A stretch of DNA of 64,000 nucleotides. Origin: Rapana venosa (taxonomy: Eukaryota; Mollusca; Gastropoda; Neogastropoda; Muricidae). The position numbers were made by a program, and so were the translations under genes. Below the pieces are notes generated by a model, which had not been told where the DNA came from, ran no database searches, and saw only the letters and a list, made by a program, of their open reading frames with translations. Below, one piece after another: positions 56,164 to 59,410 of the stretch (positions within the stretch are counted from its first letter, which is position 1; each line of letters opens with the position of its first letter). The stretch covers positions 29,371,908-29,435,907 of the forward strand of contig CM054140.1 in assembly GCA_028751875.1 (NCBI GenBank), written 5' to 3'.

Positions 56164-57589
56164 GTGATGTGAAAAGTAATGTTGAAAATCTTTGAAGTTC
56201 CTTGAATTTGAGACCCCCATTTCAAGGCCTTGAATCCCCTTGGAATTGATGAAAATGACAACCAGCCACAAAAACCTTGAAAACCTTTCAAAAAATCAAG
56301 GCTCGACTGTTGAAACTATTTTCTTTAAGGATGATGACTAACTAAAGACACATTTTTTGGTGCCCAAAATAGATAAAGGTTCAAATGCTTGTGGACAAAA
56401 CGAATAAAAAAAATAGCAAACGCCAGAGTGTCCAAGGGAGGTAATTGCTGATTTTGAGCATAAGCCACCGAAAGTGGTTATTAATCGCCCAGAGGACAAA
56501 GCAAGGCAGGACATGTGCATTTAATCCCGTATAACTGACGAAAGCAGAGCTTGGAGGCTAGATTAAGGAAGTGGCAACAAACAAAACAAAATGTTTTTGC
56601 TGTTTGTGTGATGAATGGCAGGAAACGGCAGCAACTGGAGCAAAGAAAAAGACAGTTCTACTGATAGAGCCGGCCTTACCTGACAAAGATCTGACACTGT
56701 TTGGATTGAAGTTGCTATGAAGCAGATCTATTACAAGGCAACGAAATTCAATGCAACTGGTCGCTAATACTTGGTTCTGAACAAAATCATGGCTCATTTT
56801 GTTTGTATGGAAACCGTCAACAAGATAGGTGATCATTGTACTTTCAGTTTCTACTGGAGGACATTATTAATGTTGTCTGGAAGTGAGGCACTCTACTCTT
56901 TGTTTACTTAGATTGGATGATCGGAACACACTCGGAAGATCTTGTGCACGTGTTAAAACCTGTTCTGCCTTTTAGAAGAGTAGGCCATCCATGCTAGTGG
57001 GGAGTGGATGACAAAATTTCCACAAACTGCTTGCACACTGGCGTCGTGTTTAAGTATCACCCATGAAGCTGGAATGCAGCAATGTTAATGGTGGGTACCA
57101 CATACATACACAAAATCTCACTACTGGTCAACCATGGGCCCACGCCCCCCATCACCCCCCCCCCCTCCCCAACAGTCATGTTGAAGGTCATGGCTGACCA
57201 GTTCAAACTGTACACAGAACTTGCCCCTTCTGACATTTATCGTTCATCACGCTCAATGATCGATGCAGTTTTTTTTTCAAGGTTGATGGATCACTCCATT
57301 TGTAGTTGTACACACAGACTTCCAAAACAGCTACAGCATGCTATACACCACCACCCACCGCTGATGTTTCAAGTGTTTAATGACGAATACCTTGACTAAC
57401 ATACCAAAGGGATTTAAAAGTCGAATAATGATCACCTGAGGGAGCGAGTCCATAGCCGCCATGTCCAGCCCCAGGTCCAGCCCCATGTCCGAACCCCCAG
57501 GCTCCAAAACTGGGAAGCTGGCCCATCACCAGGTTTGACGTCACTCCCAGCAGCACACTAAATGCCGGAAAAAGTGTAGTGACCGCCAT
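20042..57589 (-). CDS. Secreted SOD-like protein, five exons joined
   Basis: The five minus-strand exons are 57436-57589, 23750-23883, 22321-22508, 20690-20915 and 20042-20233. All four junctions agree in phase (1, 0, 2, 0) with GT donors and AG acceptors, giving 297 residues. Residues 1-24 form a signal peptide (MAVTTLFPAF start, hydrophobic core, VMGQ end). Residues 25-52 are Gly/His-rich. Residues 60-260 resemble a Cu/Zn SOD fold. FAFTQFAS (134-141) stands where FHVHQFGD carries two copper ligands, SCPAEG (146-151) where the disulphide Cys lies, LGQIITP where HFNP lies, GHGG (160-163) where HGGP lies, LAGRGFIVCDD (228-238) where IGRTLVVHEKADD lies, and DVCCGL (255-260) where RLACGV lies. 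So three copper-ligand His and the bridging His appear to be Ala, Thr, Cys and Gln. Six cysteines occur, at 60, 147, 236, 249, 257 and 258. The tail is rich in Pro/Gly. The fold is inferred by eye. Known relatives in concept are mollusc plasma SOD-like proteins such as cavortin/dominin, presumed non-enzymatic. Confidence 0.62.
20690..20915 (-). CDS. Exon 4 of SOD-like gene
   Basis: One base plus 75 codons. The acceptor is CTTTTTTCAG|T after a good pyrimidine tract. The donor is ATA|GTAAGT, a strong consensus. It encodes GHGGQGHAGMG, a Gly/Pro/His-rich linker with APPPPG, then VKAGTAQILKITQVQGFHLD and QLAGRGFI, which fit the SOD strand region ending in the IGR motif. The linker is longer and richer in Gly/Pro than in canonical SOD. 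Confidence 0.72.
21787..21841. repeat. (GT)n microsatellite
   Basis: About 27 perfect GT dinucleotides. Confidence 0.97.
21890..22100 (-). mobile_element. SINE fragment with 3'-end module 1, inverted
   Basis: Read on the minus strand it carries CTTGGATGAGACTATAAACC, then CAGAACATCTTGCGCACACG, then GTAAGAGTAGGCCA, GGGAACAGATGACA, and ends GTGCTTATTCCATTGTCC. The middle is shared with the full copies at 38795 and 57718. The end differs from theirs. The tRNA-like head is missing. Confidence 0.75.
22321..22508 (-). CDS. Exon 3 of SOD-like gene
   Basis: 62 codons plus two bases, from SPTFAALAGL to GLGQIITP. The acceptor is TTGTCCAG|TCT, preceded by a (TG)n tract. The donor is CCCAG|GTGAGG. The exon holds FAFTQFAS, aligned with the copper-loop FHVHQFGD, and SCPAEG, aligned with the conserved disulphide cysteine. 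Both copper-loop histidines are missing. Confidence 0.7.
22517..22608. repeat. (CA)n tract adjoining exon 3 acceptor
   Basis: About 42 CA dinucleotides with two GA interruptions. On the gene strand it reads (TG)n and ends within about 10 bases of the exon 3 acceptor (AG at 22509-22510). Confidence 0.97.
22660..22880 (+). repeat. Dispersed repeat shared with 1650-1860
   Basis: Contains CCCTGACCCTAAAGAGGGCA, ACAGCCGGGTGAACTGG and GGCTGTACTGAAGCC in the order seen inverted at 1650-1860. It lies in intron 2. I recall similar text from invertebrate SINE bodies but cannot name the family. Confidence 0.5.
23090..23200 (+). mobile_element. 3' part of the 10050-type SINE
   Basis: Carries GTCGGAGTATGGCTGCCTAT, then ATGGCGAGGTGCTTG and AGTCATACACGCAAAC. 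This matches the 3' half I recall for the gastropod SINE whose head is at 10050. It lies in intron 2. Confidence 0.55.
23280..23480. repeat. Short CAG and CAGA simple repeats
   Basis: (CAG)6 at about 23281-23296 and a CAGA/GACA-rich stretch at about 23416-23480, both in intron 2. Confidence 0.85.
23750..23883 (-). CDS. Exon 2 of SOD-like gene
   Basis: Two bases plus 44 codons: completion of Gly52, then RQTGVLTCAAQLEDGRELKI and onward to SPHLAL. The acceptor is TTTCATGTCAG|GG. The donor is CTG|GTGGGT; an alternative GT four bases downstream would break phase with exon 3. The Cys and the following alternating hydrophobic stretch fit the first SOD-like strand pair. Confidence 0.68.
24467..25108. 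repeat. Cluster of CT, GA and CA microsatellites
   Basis: (CT)n at 24467-24532, (GA)n at 24775-24835, (CA)n at about 24880-24904, GA-rich at 24945-24968 and (GA)n at 25081-25108. The S/L- and E/R-repeat open frames overlapping them are compositional. Confidence 0.95.
25545..25835 (+). mobile_element. SINE with 3'-end module 2, diverged head
   Basis: Carries GCAGAACATCTTGTGCACAC, CAGAAGAGTAGGACATTGAG, CACCATCCCGAAGTCGGAAT and ends CACCATTGGTTAACCCTGGA followed by poly-C and poly-A. The match to the full copies starts near 25590. Upstream a GTGGCAGGACGG motif at 25441 might be a worn A box. Confidence 0.7.
25876..27940. other. Intronic sequence, nothing identified
   Basis: Ordinary-looking sequence with a short GATA repeat near 27165-27178. 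The ORFs present have no similarity I recognise and no exon-like borders that I could support. Confidence 0.55.
27941..28110 (+). repeat. Two tandem SINE module 1 ends with CA tract
   Basis: ACTGGATGTAAAAAAAGCAT then TTCATTATCCTCGAAATAAA at 27951-28005, a CA run, then a second copy ACTGGATGAAAAAAAGCATA to TTCATTATCCTCAG at 28064-28108. Between them lies ACAATTTACAAAACTGCATA, the usual upstream part of the module. Confidence 0.75.
28128..28178. repeat. (CA)n microsatellite with CG interruptions
   Basis: CA dinucleotides with CGCG and CCAC interruptions. Confidence 0.95.
28655..28740. repeat. (AC)n microsatellite after poly-C
   Basis: About 35 AC units at 28663-28730 after CCCC-rich tracts at 28492-28511 and 28640-28652. 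Confidence 0.95.
28945..29131 (+). repeat. SINE module 1 end followed by (CA)n
   Basis: ACAAAATTTACAAAACTACA, GGGACTAGATGTAAAAAGCT and CTTATTCCATTATCCTCAAT, then about 30 CA units with one AACA interruption to 29130. CA tracts repeatedly lie next to this module, as if the module carried or seeded them. Confidence 0.8.
29285..29625 (+). mobile_element. tRNA-derived SINE, full-length-like, module 2 end
   Basis: The head is TAGCCTAGTGC near 29293, an A-box match. The body has CAGATGAGACTATAGAAGTC, CAGAACGTCTTGTGCACACA, GTCAGAAGAGGGACA and CCATCCCTGAAGTTGGAATG. The end has AAATCTCTCCACTG. It is more worn than the copy at 38795. Confidence 0.75.
29930..32875 (+). mobile_element. L2/CR1-like LINE, decayed EN and RT
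   Basis: An endonuclease end is seen at 30040-30265 (KKLIILGDFNFHFD). The RT region is broken by frameshifts: VPQGSVLGPVLF near 31590-31630 and LNADKTEAMLIGT near 31810-31850. The C-terminal part is in one frame then another from 31955 to 32522 (SRLDYCNSLLAGLP, IQNSAARLVLK, FSVSGPVIWNDLPLSLRQK, SLKTHLF). The 3' end has AGCGCTGTATAAATTCCATG and an ATT repeat tail to 32870. Such a C-terminus and tail fit the L2/CR1 group of the Jockey superfamily. Dead by many frameshifts. A poly-C tract lies at 32578-32600. Confidence 0.85.
32876..33399. other. Intronic sequence, nothing identified
   Basis: No repeat, domain or exon recognised between the LINE tail and the next SINE fragment. Confidence 0.55.
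33400..33530 (-). repeat. SINE 3'-end module 2, inverted
   Basis: The + strand reads CCCCGGCTAGAGCTCCAGG, TTCACCAATGGTGAGGTTTT and CCCACCATTGAGGAAGCTGC. This is the reverse complement of the ends of the copies at 38795 and 57718. Confidence 0.8.
33549..33616. repeat. (CT)n microsatellite
   Basis: About 32 CT units with one TT interruption. Confidence 0.97.
33905..34195 (+). mobile_element. SINE body of a second family
   Basis: Contains TTTTGGATGAGACAGTAAAC, CGAGATCCTATGTGTAACAT, ATTGTCCCTGGTAACATTTT, CACCCTCTCCAGGGAGAAA and GCAGAAAAATCTGCCACGA. I recognise this order from molluscan SINE/L2-tail sequences, from memory. The GATGAGAC block is shared with the modular family. The head is too worn to show a tRNA promoter. 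A CA/CG-rich stretch follows at about 34205-34275. Confidence 0.55.
34501..35022. repeat. Minisatellite, about 9 units of 50-63 bp
   Basis: Each unit opens with CAAGGAACCTGTTAGTGTTA then CTGAAAGA, and ends with GGTATACTTCAACAAA. Unit length varies through loss or gain of ATAG and GGAAGCA blocks. Confidence 0.95.
35060..35625. repeat. Minisatellite, about 10 units of 48-55 bp
   Basis: Units run GTGGGGGATATTCTGTTGTC, CAGTTAGTAGCAGTTTTCTT, AGAGTTGTCTTCA. The first units are diverged. The 199-codon minus-strand frame across it is a by-product of the repeat and has no independent support as a gene. Confidence 0.95.
35626..36424. other. Intronic sequence, nothing identified
   Basis: No known domain or repeat. 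The stretch 36080-36330 is A-rich. The minus frame running in from the minisatellite to 35860 has no recognisable similarity. Confidence 0.5.
36425..36540 (-). repeat. SINE 3'-end module 2, inverted
   Basis: The + strand reads GCTAGAGCTCTGAGGTTCAC, AAATGGTGAGAATTTTGCGT, GGTGGCCGCATTGTGACTTT. Confidence 0.8.
36545..37554 (-). mobile_element. Decayed non-LTR retroelement fragment, RT to C-terminus
   Basis: On the minus strand, frames read an RT-like stretch near 37240-37450, with remnants of an AFDRIWT-type motif and of a VISPTLLDFH/IKDLLPEL region. A linker follows at 36977-37165. Then at 36720-36932 comes a Cys/His-containing C-terminal stretch with SLCAYAKENQTGEHILQRC. That Cys-x2-Cys ... 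EHxLxxC pattern is common in Jockey/R1-type C-termini. Several frameshifts. A short + strand L2-type tail (GCGCTATATAATTTCCATAT) lies at about 37213-37245 within it. Confidence 0.55.
37555..37870. repeat. Minisatellite, about 7.5 units of 41 bp
   Basis: The unit is GTGACAATCATCCTGCAGAC then CCTGTCAAGATCTCTGGAAG A. Variants are CGTGCAGAC and CTGGAAACAC. One unit near 37828 lacks the CAGACCCTGTCAA block. Confidence 0.95.
37871..38790. other. Intronic sequence, nothing identified
   Basis: T-rich ordinary sequence with no recognised domain or repeat. Confidence 0.5.
38795..39165 (+). mobile_element. tRNA-derived SINE, full-length, module 2 end
   Basis: The A box TAGCCTAGTAG is at 38800-38810 and a B-box-like GGATTTGAGCC at 38843-38853, a normal spacing for a tRNA-derived Pol III promoter. 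The body has GGGTGAGACTGTAAACTGAA, GCAGAACATCTTGAGCACAT, GGAAGAGTAGACCAATGCAT, AGGAACAGGCAGCAG, CAGAATGTGGCTACCTTAAT. The end is CCATTAGTGAACCTTGGAGC then poly-A. Confidence 0.85.
39166..40119. other. Intronic sequence, nothing identified
   Basis: No recognised domain or repeat other than short T and TCTG-rich runs. A weak resemblance to module 2 appears near 39670-39740 (+ strand AGAGTTGTGAGATTTTG, then CCACCATGAATGTAGCC), probably an old inverted SINE end. Confidence 0.5.
40120..40402 (+). mobile_element. tRNA-derived SINE with intact A and B boxes
   Basis: The head reads CACCGTGGTCAAGTGGTTTA then TCGCGGGTTCGATCCCCGCT. The A box is TGGTCAAGTGG and the B box GGTTCGATCCC, both close to consensus. 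The body has TGTCTTTGGGAAAGACACTT, TCCTCACTCCACCCAGGTGT and GTGGGTACCAGCT, a central domain shared by many animal SINEs. The end is GGCTCTATGGGCCTTCTGGC then CTCGAAAGAACATACTTACT. The best preserved SINE in the window, possibly a young insertion. Confidence 0.88.
40500..40720. repeat. CT-rich low-complexity region
   Basis: TCTCCCTC/CCTCTCT-rich polypyrimidine stretch. Long S/L/P-rich and E/G/R-rich open frames on both strands are compositional. Confidence 0.95.
40960..41318 (-). mobile_element. tRNA-derived SINE, full-length, inverted, module 2 end
   Basis: Read on the minus strand the head has TAGCCTAGTAG (A box) and GGGTTCAAGCC (B box). The rest follows the 38795 copy: TTGAGACCATAAACC, AGAACTACTTGCACAC, TTCAGAAGACTATGCCACTG, ATCATCCCTGAAGTC and AAAACCTCAGCGAG. 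This is the copy in which both promoter boxes are clearest. Confidence 0.85.
41390..41640. repeat. Dispersed repeat paired with 56210-56620
   Basis: Blocks AAGGCCTTGAATTCCCTTGA, AAATGACAAC, then AAAGCAGACCTCGGAGGCTA, GACTAGGGAAGTAGCAACA recur in the same order at 56216-56265 and 56535-56580. Family not recognised. Confidence 0.7.
41870..41965 (-). repeat. SINE 3'-end module 2, inverted
   Basis: The + strand reads CCTCGGCTAGAGCTCCGAGG, TTCACCAATGGTGAGATTTT, GTATGCGACCGTTTTTGCCT and ends CTGCACTCTGACTTTGGGG. The cleanest copy of this module. Confidence 0.88.
42085..42140 (+). repeat. Short SINE-tail-like fragment
   Basis: GACAGCCCTAATATGGCTTT then CGTGGTCAATTGGGCTACAA ACAAAC. A related copy sits at 55655-55700. 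I recall this tail type from invertebrate SINEs. Confidence 0.5.
42230..42876 (+). mobile_element. RTE-like LINE remnant A, left part (endonuclease)
   Basis: Frames read HGDWNAKIGAE-like remnants near 42510-42545, SRHWTWHSPGDHHNQIDYIM at 42680-42740, then GADIGSNHELVITFRLP to 42843. These are endonuclease C-terminal motifs of RTE-type LINEs. The frame RIKKQDSVRI runs up to the insertion point of element B and continues on the other side at 46945 as KLSREKLEDPN. The start is approximate. Confidence 0.78.
42868..42876 (+). repeat. Left target-site duplication of LINE B
   Basis: GTAAGGATC, repeated exactly at 46936-46944. Joining the flanks across one copy restores an open endonuclease-domain frame of element A. 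Confidence 0.88.
42877..46935 (+). mobile_element. Near-complete RTE-like LINE B, with 5' UTR, EN and RT
   Basis: A 5' UTR runs from CCCCGTGGGACTCCC at 42877 through GTTGGGGGTTGGGCACAGGG to about 43100; I recall this UTR type from animal LINEs. The endonuclease frame starts at 43103: LGHWNVRTLYETGKL, MGDLNAKVGSD, NQIDHLMING, and the catalytic SDHH near 43880. A frameshift falls near 43975. The linker is at 43980-44350. After the insertion of C, RT resumes near 45285: NGKSPGQDNLGAELFKA, PKKGTLSNCNNWRGIALLS, FVDFEKAFDS, GVRQGRVMSAVLFN and FADDLAQLSH (about 46187). The C-terminus has WKWIGHILRRDP and ALHWTPEGRRR. Three in-frame TGA codons (about 45366, 45606, 45951) and frameshifts near 46310 and 46570 kill it. 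Similar ORFs are often mis-annotated as craniofacial development protein 2. Confidence 0.9.
44352..45268 (-). mobile_element. RTE-like LINE C 3' fragment nested in B, inverted
   Basis: On the minus strand: RLSPVLFNLFLENIM, LRFADDIDLMGGSN (RT catalytic ADD), FKYLGATLTKDG, LLYGSETWTL, then a WFGHVTRH/GGRKRGRQ-type C-terminus near 44500-44650. It ends in a TGATGATGAGA tail, the TCATCATCATCA read on + at 44353-44364. Frameshifts occur near 45000 and 44660. It splits the linker of element B between AAAQGEQGR and TKKVCK. 5'-truncated within the RT domain. I could not find an obvious target-site duplication. Confidence 0.85.
46936..46944 (+). repeat. Right target-site duplication of LINE B
   Basis: GTAAGGATC, identical to 42868-42876, directly after the AATGATGATAAC tail of element B. 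Confidence 0.88.
46945..47255 (+). mobile_element. RTE-like LINE remnant A, right part (RT C-terminus)
   Basis: Opens with KLSREKLEDPNIENF (the end of the endonuclease region) and jumps at about 47005 to KRKLKWYGYVNT and, near 47170-47250, to LEEWRKLVAKSSVLPELSTR, the RT C-terminal tail of the same class. It ends near TAGGTGATGGTGA. The whole RT core is missing, so A was internally deleted. Confidence 0.78.
47256..47700. other. Intronic sequence, nothing identified
   Basis: A-rich towards 47460-47530. No recognised domain or repeat. Confidence 0.5.
47705..48001. mobile_element. piggyBac-type MITE candidate, TTAA-flanked
   Basis: A 297-bp segment begins CCCTCTTAGTCCTGAC at 47705 and ends ATGCAAGAGGG at 48001, flanked by TTAA at 47701-47704 and 48002-48005. 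The terminal inverted repeats CCCTCTT/AAGAGGG are 7 bp. TTAA target sites and CC-starting ends are the hallmark of the piggyBac superfamily. The left side has an internal direct repeat, ACCTGGGATTAGCCGGGATT and ACCTGGGTTAGCCGGGATTT. There is no coding capacity. The TIR is short, so chance cannot be excluded without other copies. Confidence 0.55.
48006..48910. other. Intronic sequence, nothing identified
   Basis: Two related GGAAGGAGAGGCAAGGAAGG blocks at 48361-48380 and 48735-48755, each followed by GGGGCA and ATTTAGAG, suggest a diverged direct duplication about 375 bp apart. No gene. Confidence 0.5.
48915..49190 (+). mobile_element. tRNA-derived SINE of a second family
   Basis: The head has GTGGTAGGATGGTTTAGGCA (A-box region) and GGGCTCGATTCCCAGC (B box) near 48980. 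The body has GTTTCGGAGGAGACTCTGAA, TTGGACCTGTGTACTTA, AAAGAACCCATGACAG and CTTGTCCTGGCAAAATTGGT, parallel to the 33905 copy. Its 3' side runs directly into a module 2 fragment at 49195. Confidence 0.7.
49191..49275 (+). repeat. SINE 3'-end module 2 fragment
   Basis: CAGCTATCTTAATGGTGGGC then AAATTTCACGATTAGTCAAC and CTCAGAACTCC, followed by A-rich sequence. Possibly the acquired 3' end of the SINE just upstream. Confidence 0.65.
49600..49810 (+). mobile_element. SINE fragment with 3'-end module 1
   Basis: TTTGGATGAGACTATAAAAC, GTTCTGTGTGCAAACACTTG, then GGATGACAAAATTCATAAAA, GGGACTATAAGTAAAAAAGC and GCTTATTCCATTTTCCTTGT. Parallel to the inverted copy at 21890-22100. Confidence 0.75.
49811..50593. 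other. Intronic sequence, nothing identified
   Basis: G-rich purine stretches, including a poly-G block at about 50240-50270. No recognised domain or repeat. Confidence 0.5.
50594..52812. repeat. Imperfect tandem segmental duplication, about 1.5 and 0.74 kb
   Basis: Copy 1 is 50594-52076 and copy 2 is 52077-52812. 50594-50953 matches 52077-52433 (TTAAAATGCTGGCTTTGCAG, AGATTGCAGGCATGTTATAT). 51669-52070 matches 52434-52807 (CCTGGGTTGTGTAAAACTAG, TGCTGGTGGACAGCTTGTCT, CACTGAGGGCAAAGTCAAGC). Copy 2 lacks the counterpart of about 50954-51668. That segment is itself bounded by TAGCAGATCANTGTGATAAC-type sequence and contains a 55-bp direct repeat at about 51505-51615. Identity is high by eye, with scattered substitutions. 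No coding content recognised. Confidence 0.88.
52813..54780. other. Intronic sequence, nothing identified
   Basis: Ordinary A+T-rich sequence. The 103-codon + frame at 53500-53811 has no similarity I recognise and no supporting splice or start context, so it is not called as a gene. Confidence 0.5.
54857..54903. other. Perfect 18-bp inverted repeat with TA-rich loop
   Basis: AGAGTATTTTTGATTATA (54857-54874) is the exact reverse complement of 54886-54903. The 11-base spacer is TA repeats, so the arms can extend further in pairing. Surrounding TA runs at about 54821-54850 make the whole region able to snap back. Confidence 0.9.
55120..55400. repeat. Cluster of AC, CT and TA simple repeats
   Basis: (AC)n at 55128-55154, CA/CG-rich at 55250-55310, (CT)n at about 55326-55350 and (TA)n at 55379-55397. 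Confidence 0.93.
55655..55700 (+). repeat. Short SINE-tail-like fragment
   Basis: GACAGCCCTGAAATGGCCTG then TGTAGTCGGCGGGGCTATAA AC, related to 42085-42140. TG-rich sequence follows to 55850. Confidence 0.5.
56101..56161. repeat. (AT)n microsatellite, about 30 units
   Basis: Uninterrupted AT dinucleotides. Confidence 0.98.
56200..56640. repeat. Dispersed repeat paired with 41390-41640
   Basis: TTCAAGGCCTTGAATCCCCT and AAAATGACAACCAGCCAC at 56219-56270, then GACGAAAGCAGAGCTTGGAG and GCTAGATTAAGGAAGTGGC at 56537-56572, in the order of the 41390 copy with a longer spacer. Confidence 0.7.
56925..57150 (+). mobile_element. SINE, 5'-truncated, module 2 end
   Basis: AGATCTTGTGCACGTGTTAA, TTTTAGAAGAGTAGGCCATC, AGTGGATGACAAAATTTCCA, CCATGAAGCTGGAATGC, ATGTTAATGGTGGGTACCAC and AAATCTCACTACTGGTCAAC, then CCCC-rich sequence. 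Confidence 0.78.
57436..57589 (-). CDS. Exon 1: signal peptide and Gly/His-rich N-terminus
   Basis: This exon encodes 51 codons plus one base. The ATG lies in AAAAGATGGCGG, a good animal start context. The hydrophobic core LFPAFSVLLGV is followed by SNLVMGQ, a plausible signal-peptidase site. The mature start is Gly/His-rich (GFGHGAGPGAGHGGYG). The donor is G|GTGATC, a weak but valid GT. This exon is 33.5 kb from exon 2. I join them because strand and phase fit, because a secreted cysteine-rich protein needs a signal peptide, and because GHGG-type motifs recur in exon 4. A 5' untranslated exon may lie further upstream. Confidence 0.62.
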
Positions 57590-57717
57590 CTTTTAAAAAA
57601 AACACAGCAAAACCATTCTGTGAAAGTTACAATATATATAAACCTATCTGATAAGATAAATCGCCACCACCACCCTAAAAAAGAAGCAAGGAGGGGGGGG
57701 GGGGGGGGGTAGTGTGA
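57590..57717 (-). other. Upstream flank of the SOD-like gene start codon
   Basis: Directly upstream of the ATG (gene strand) is a T-run ending AAAAG, then a poly-C tract (poly-G on + at 57691-57710). AAAAG|ATG could be a splice acceptor for an upstream untranslated exon. I see no TATA-like element I would defend. Confidence 0.3.
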
Positions 57718-58110
57718 ACAAGATAGCCTAGTGGTTAGAGCTTTGGGGTGCCAATCTGACGCCGCCGCCACCAAGACGCCTGTTGAGGGGATTTTGCCCC
57801 TGGAGTTGACCATTACTGACTCCAATCCCCCGAGTCATTCGAATGAGACCATAATCCGAGGCCTCTTGTACGAACACATGCAGAAAATCTTGCACACATG
57901 TTAAAACCCTTTCTGCCTTTGGGAAGAGTAGGCAATTGTTGACAGTAGGAACAGATGACAAAATTGGTTAAAAAATAAAACTGCACGCACACAGGCGGCG
58001 TGTTTAGACATCATCCCGGAAGGTGGAATGCGGCTACCTTCATGGTGGTCAAACTGTCCTATATGCAAAATCTCACCTTTGGTGAACATTGGAGCCTTAG
58101 CCGAGGACCA
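57718..58110 (+). mobile_element. tRNA-derived SINE, full-length, module 2 end
   Basis: The head A box TAGCCTAGTGG is at 57724-57734, in the tRNA-like context GTGGTTAGAGC. The B box is degraded. The body has TTCGAATGAGACCATAATCC, GCAGAAAATCTTGCACACAT, GGGAAGAGTAGGCAATTG, AGGAACAGATGACAAAATTG, CATCATCCCGGAAGGTGGAA, ATGCGGCTACCTTCATGG. The end is CCTTTGGTGAACATTGGAGC then CTTAGCCGAGG. The longest copy, about 130 bp upstream of the gene's start codon. Confidence 0.87.
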
Positions 58111-58439
58111 GGAAAAAATTTACAAGGAATCAATTGTCAGAGGTACCATGCAGAGTAACAACAGTGTTCACACCTAACTGAGACAAACGTTTGATCAGAA
58201 TAAAGATCGGCCACAGTGGTTGCATCGTGCACATTCCAGACTGACCGTAACTAAACTAGATCTCCATACATAATCAGTTCTTATCTGCAACATCAATGAA
58301 TAACCGTCATATACCCACCTCTCCCTAAAAAAACCCCCAAAACGACCCCCCCAAAAAGTAACAAAAAACACTCAACAACAATGGAAATAAACCAAGATAC
58401 ACAACCTCTGTTGACCACTTACTTTTGGAAGAATGTTTC
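58111..58439. other. Nothing identified
   Basis: Ordinary sequence between a SINE and a LINE fragment, upstream of the gene's start. No recognised feature. Confidence 0.5.
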
Positions 58440-59410
58440 TCGACTGCTCAGAACAACTTAATGCCGGTAAACCGAAGCCATACTCATAGGGACCGAACAT
58501 AAACTTTCCTCCATCACAACTTCAATACAATTCGGCAATACATCAGTTTCGTTGTCCAACTCTGTTGAATATTTAGGTGTAGTTCTTGACAACACACACT
58601 CTATGAAAAAATTCATCACCCAGACCTGCCAGTCTTGCTACTATCAGTTACGGCGCATAAGCGCGATTCGCAAGTATCTGTCCACTGATGCAACTTCCAG
58701 GCTTGTCACATCTCTCATTCTTTCAGGTTTAGACCATTGTAATTCTCTTTTGGTTGGCCTACCAGCTTCATCCATCCACTCTCTTCAACGCATACAGAAC
58801 TCTGCAGCTCGACTGGTCCTAAGAAAGAAAAAATCTGAACACATCACTCCTCTTCTGTGATCTCTTAACTGGCTGCCTGTCTCACAGACACTGAAGTATA
58901 AGATCAATACCCTCTGTTTCAAATGTCTCCACAAATCTGCACCCTCTTATCTTTGTAACTGTCTTCACCTGTACACTCCATCCCGATCCCTTCGTTCAGC
59001 CGCAGATACTTTGTGCTTTCGAACACCCAGATTCAAACCAACCACTGTTGGCCGTCGCTCTATCTCAATTTCTGGTCCACCCACCTGGAATGACCTCCCT
59101 CTTTCACTTCACCCAAAGCCTTCATTTGATACCTTCAAATCCAGCCTCAAAACACACTTATTTCCTACCTGAGACTCTCCCCTCATATCTGTCCCTACTT
59201 TTCAAAAGCATCCTTCATCTCCTTCACCACTTAGGTGGTGACCTAAGTGTGTTCGCGAGTGTGTGGGTGCGTGCGCGCATAAATTTGAAATCTGTTATTC
59301 ATGATATTTGAGGAAAGCTGCATGCGTGTAATTGATTTGAGTGCAAGCACTTCGATTTGTTTTACAAGATTCAGCGCTATGTAAATTCCAAATATTATTA
59401 TCATTATTAC
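58440..59410 (+). mobile_element. L2/CR1-like LINE, 5'-truncated second copy
   Basis: Begins inside the RT with TAAACCGAAGCCATACTCAT. One frame (58552-58860) reads YLGVVLDNTHSMKKFITQTC and SGLDHCNSLLVGLP. A second frame gives GVAL-like remnants with WNDLPLSLHPKPSF near 59090-59130. The 3' end has CAGCGCTATGTAAATTCCAA then ATTATTATCATT. Colinear with 31810-32870 of copy 1. Dead. Confidence 0.88.

Larger units (their letters stand above)
23884..57435 (-). other. Intron 1 of SOD-like gene, about 33.5 kb
   Basis: Bounded by donor GTGATC (57430-57435) and acceptor CAG (23884-23886). It holds nested LINEs, many SINEs and several minisatellites. No further exon was recognised. Phase agreement between exons 1 and 2 does not require one, but a symmetrical exon could be hidden. 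Confidence 0.55.
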
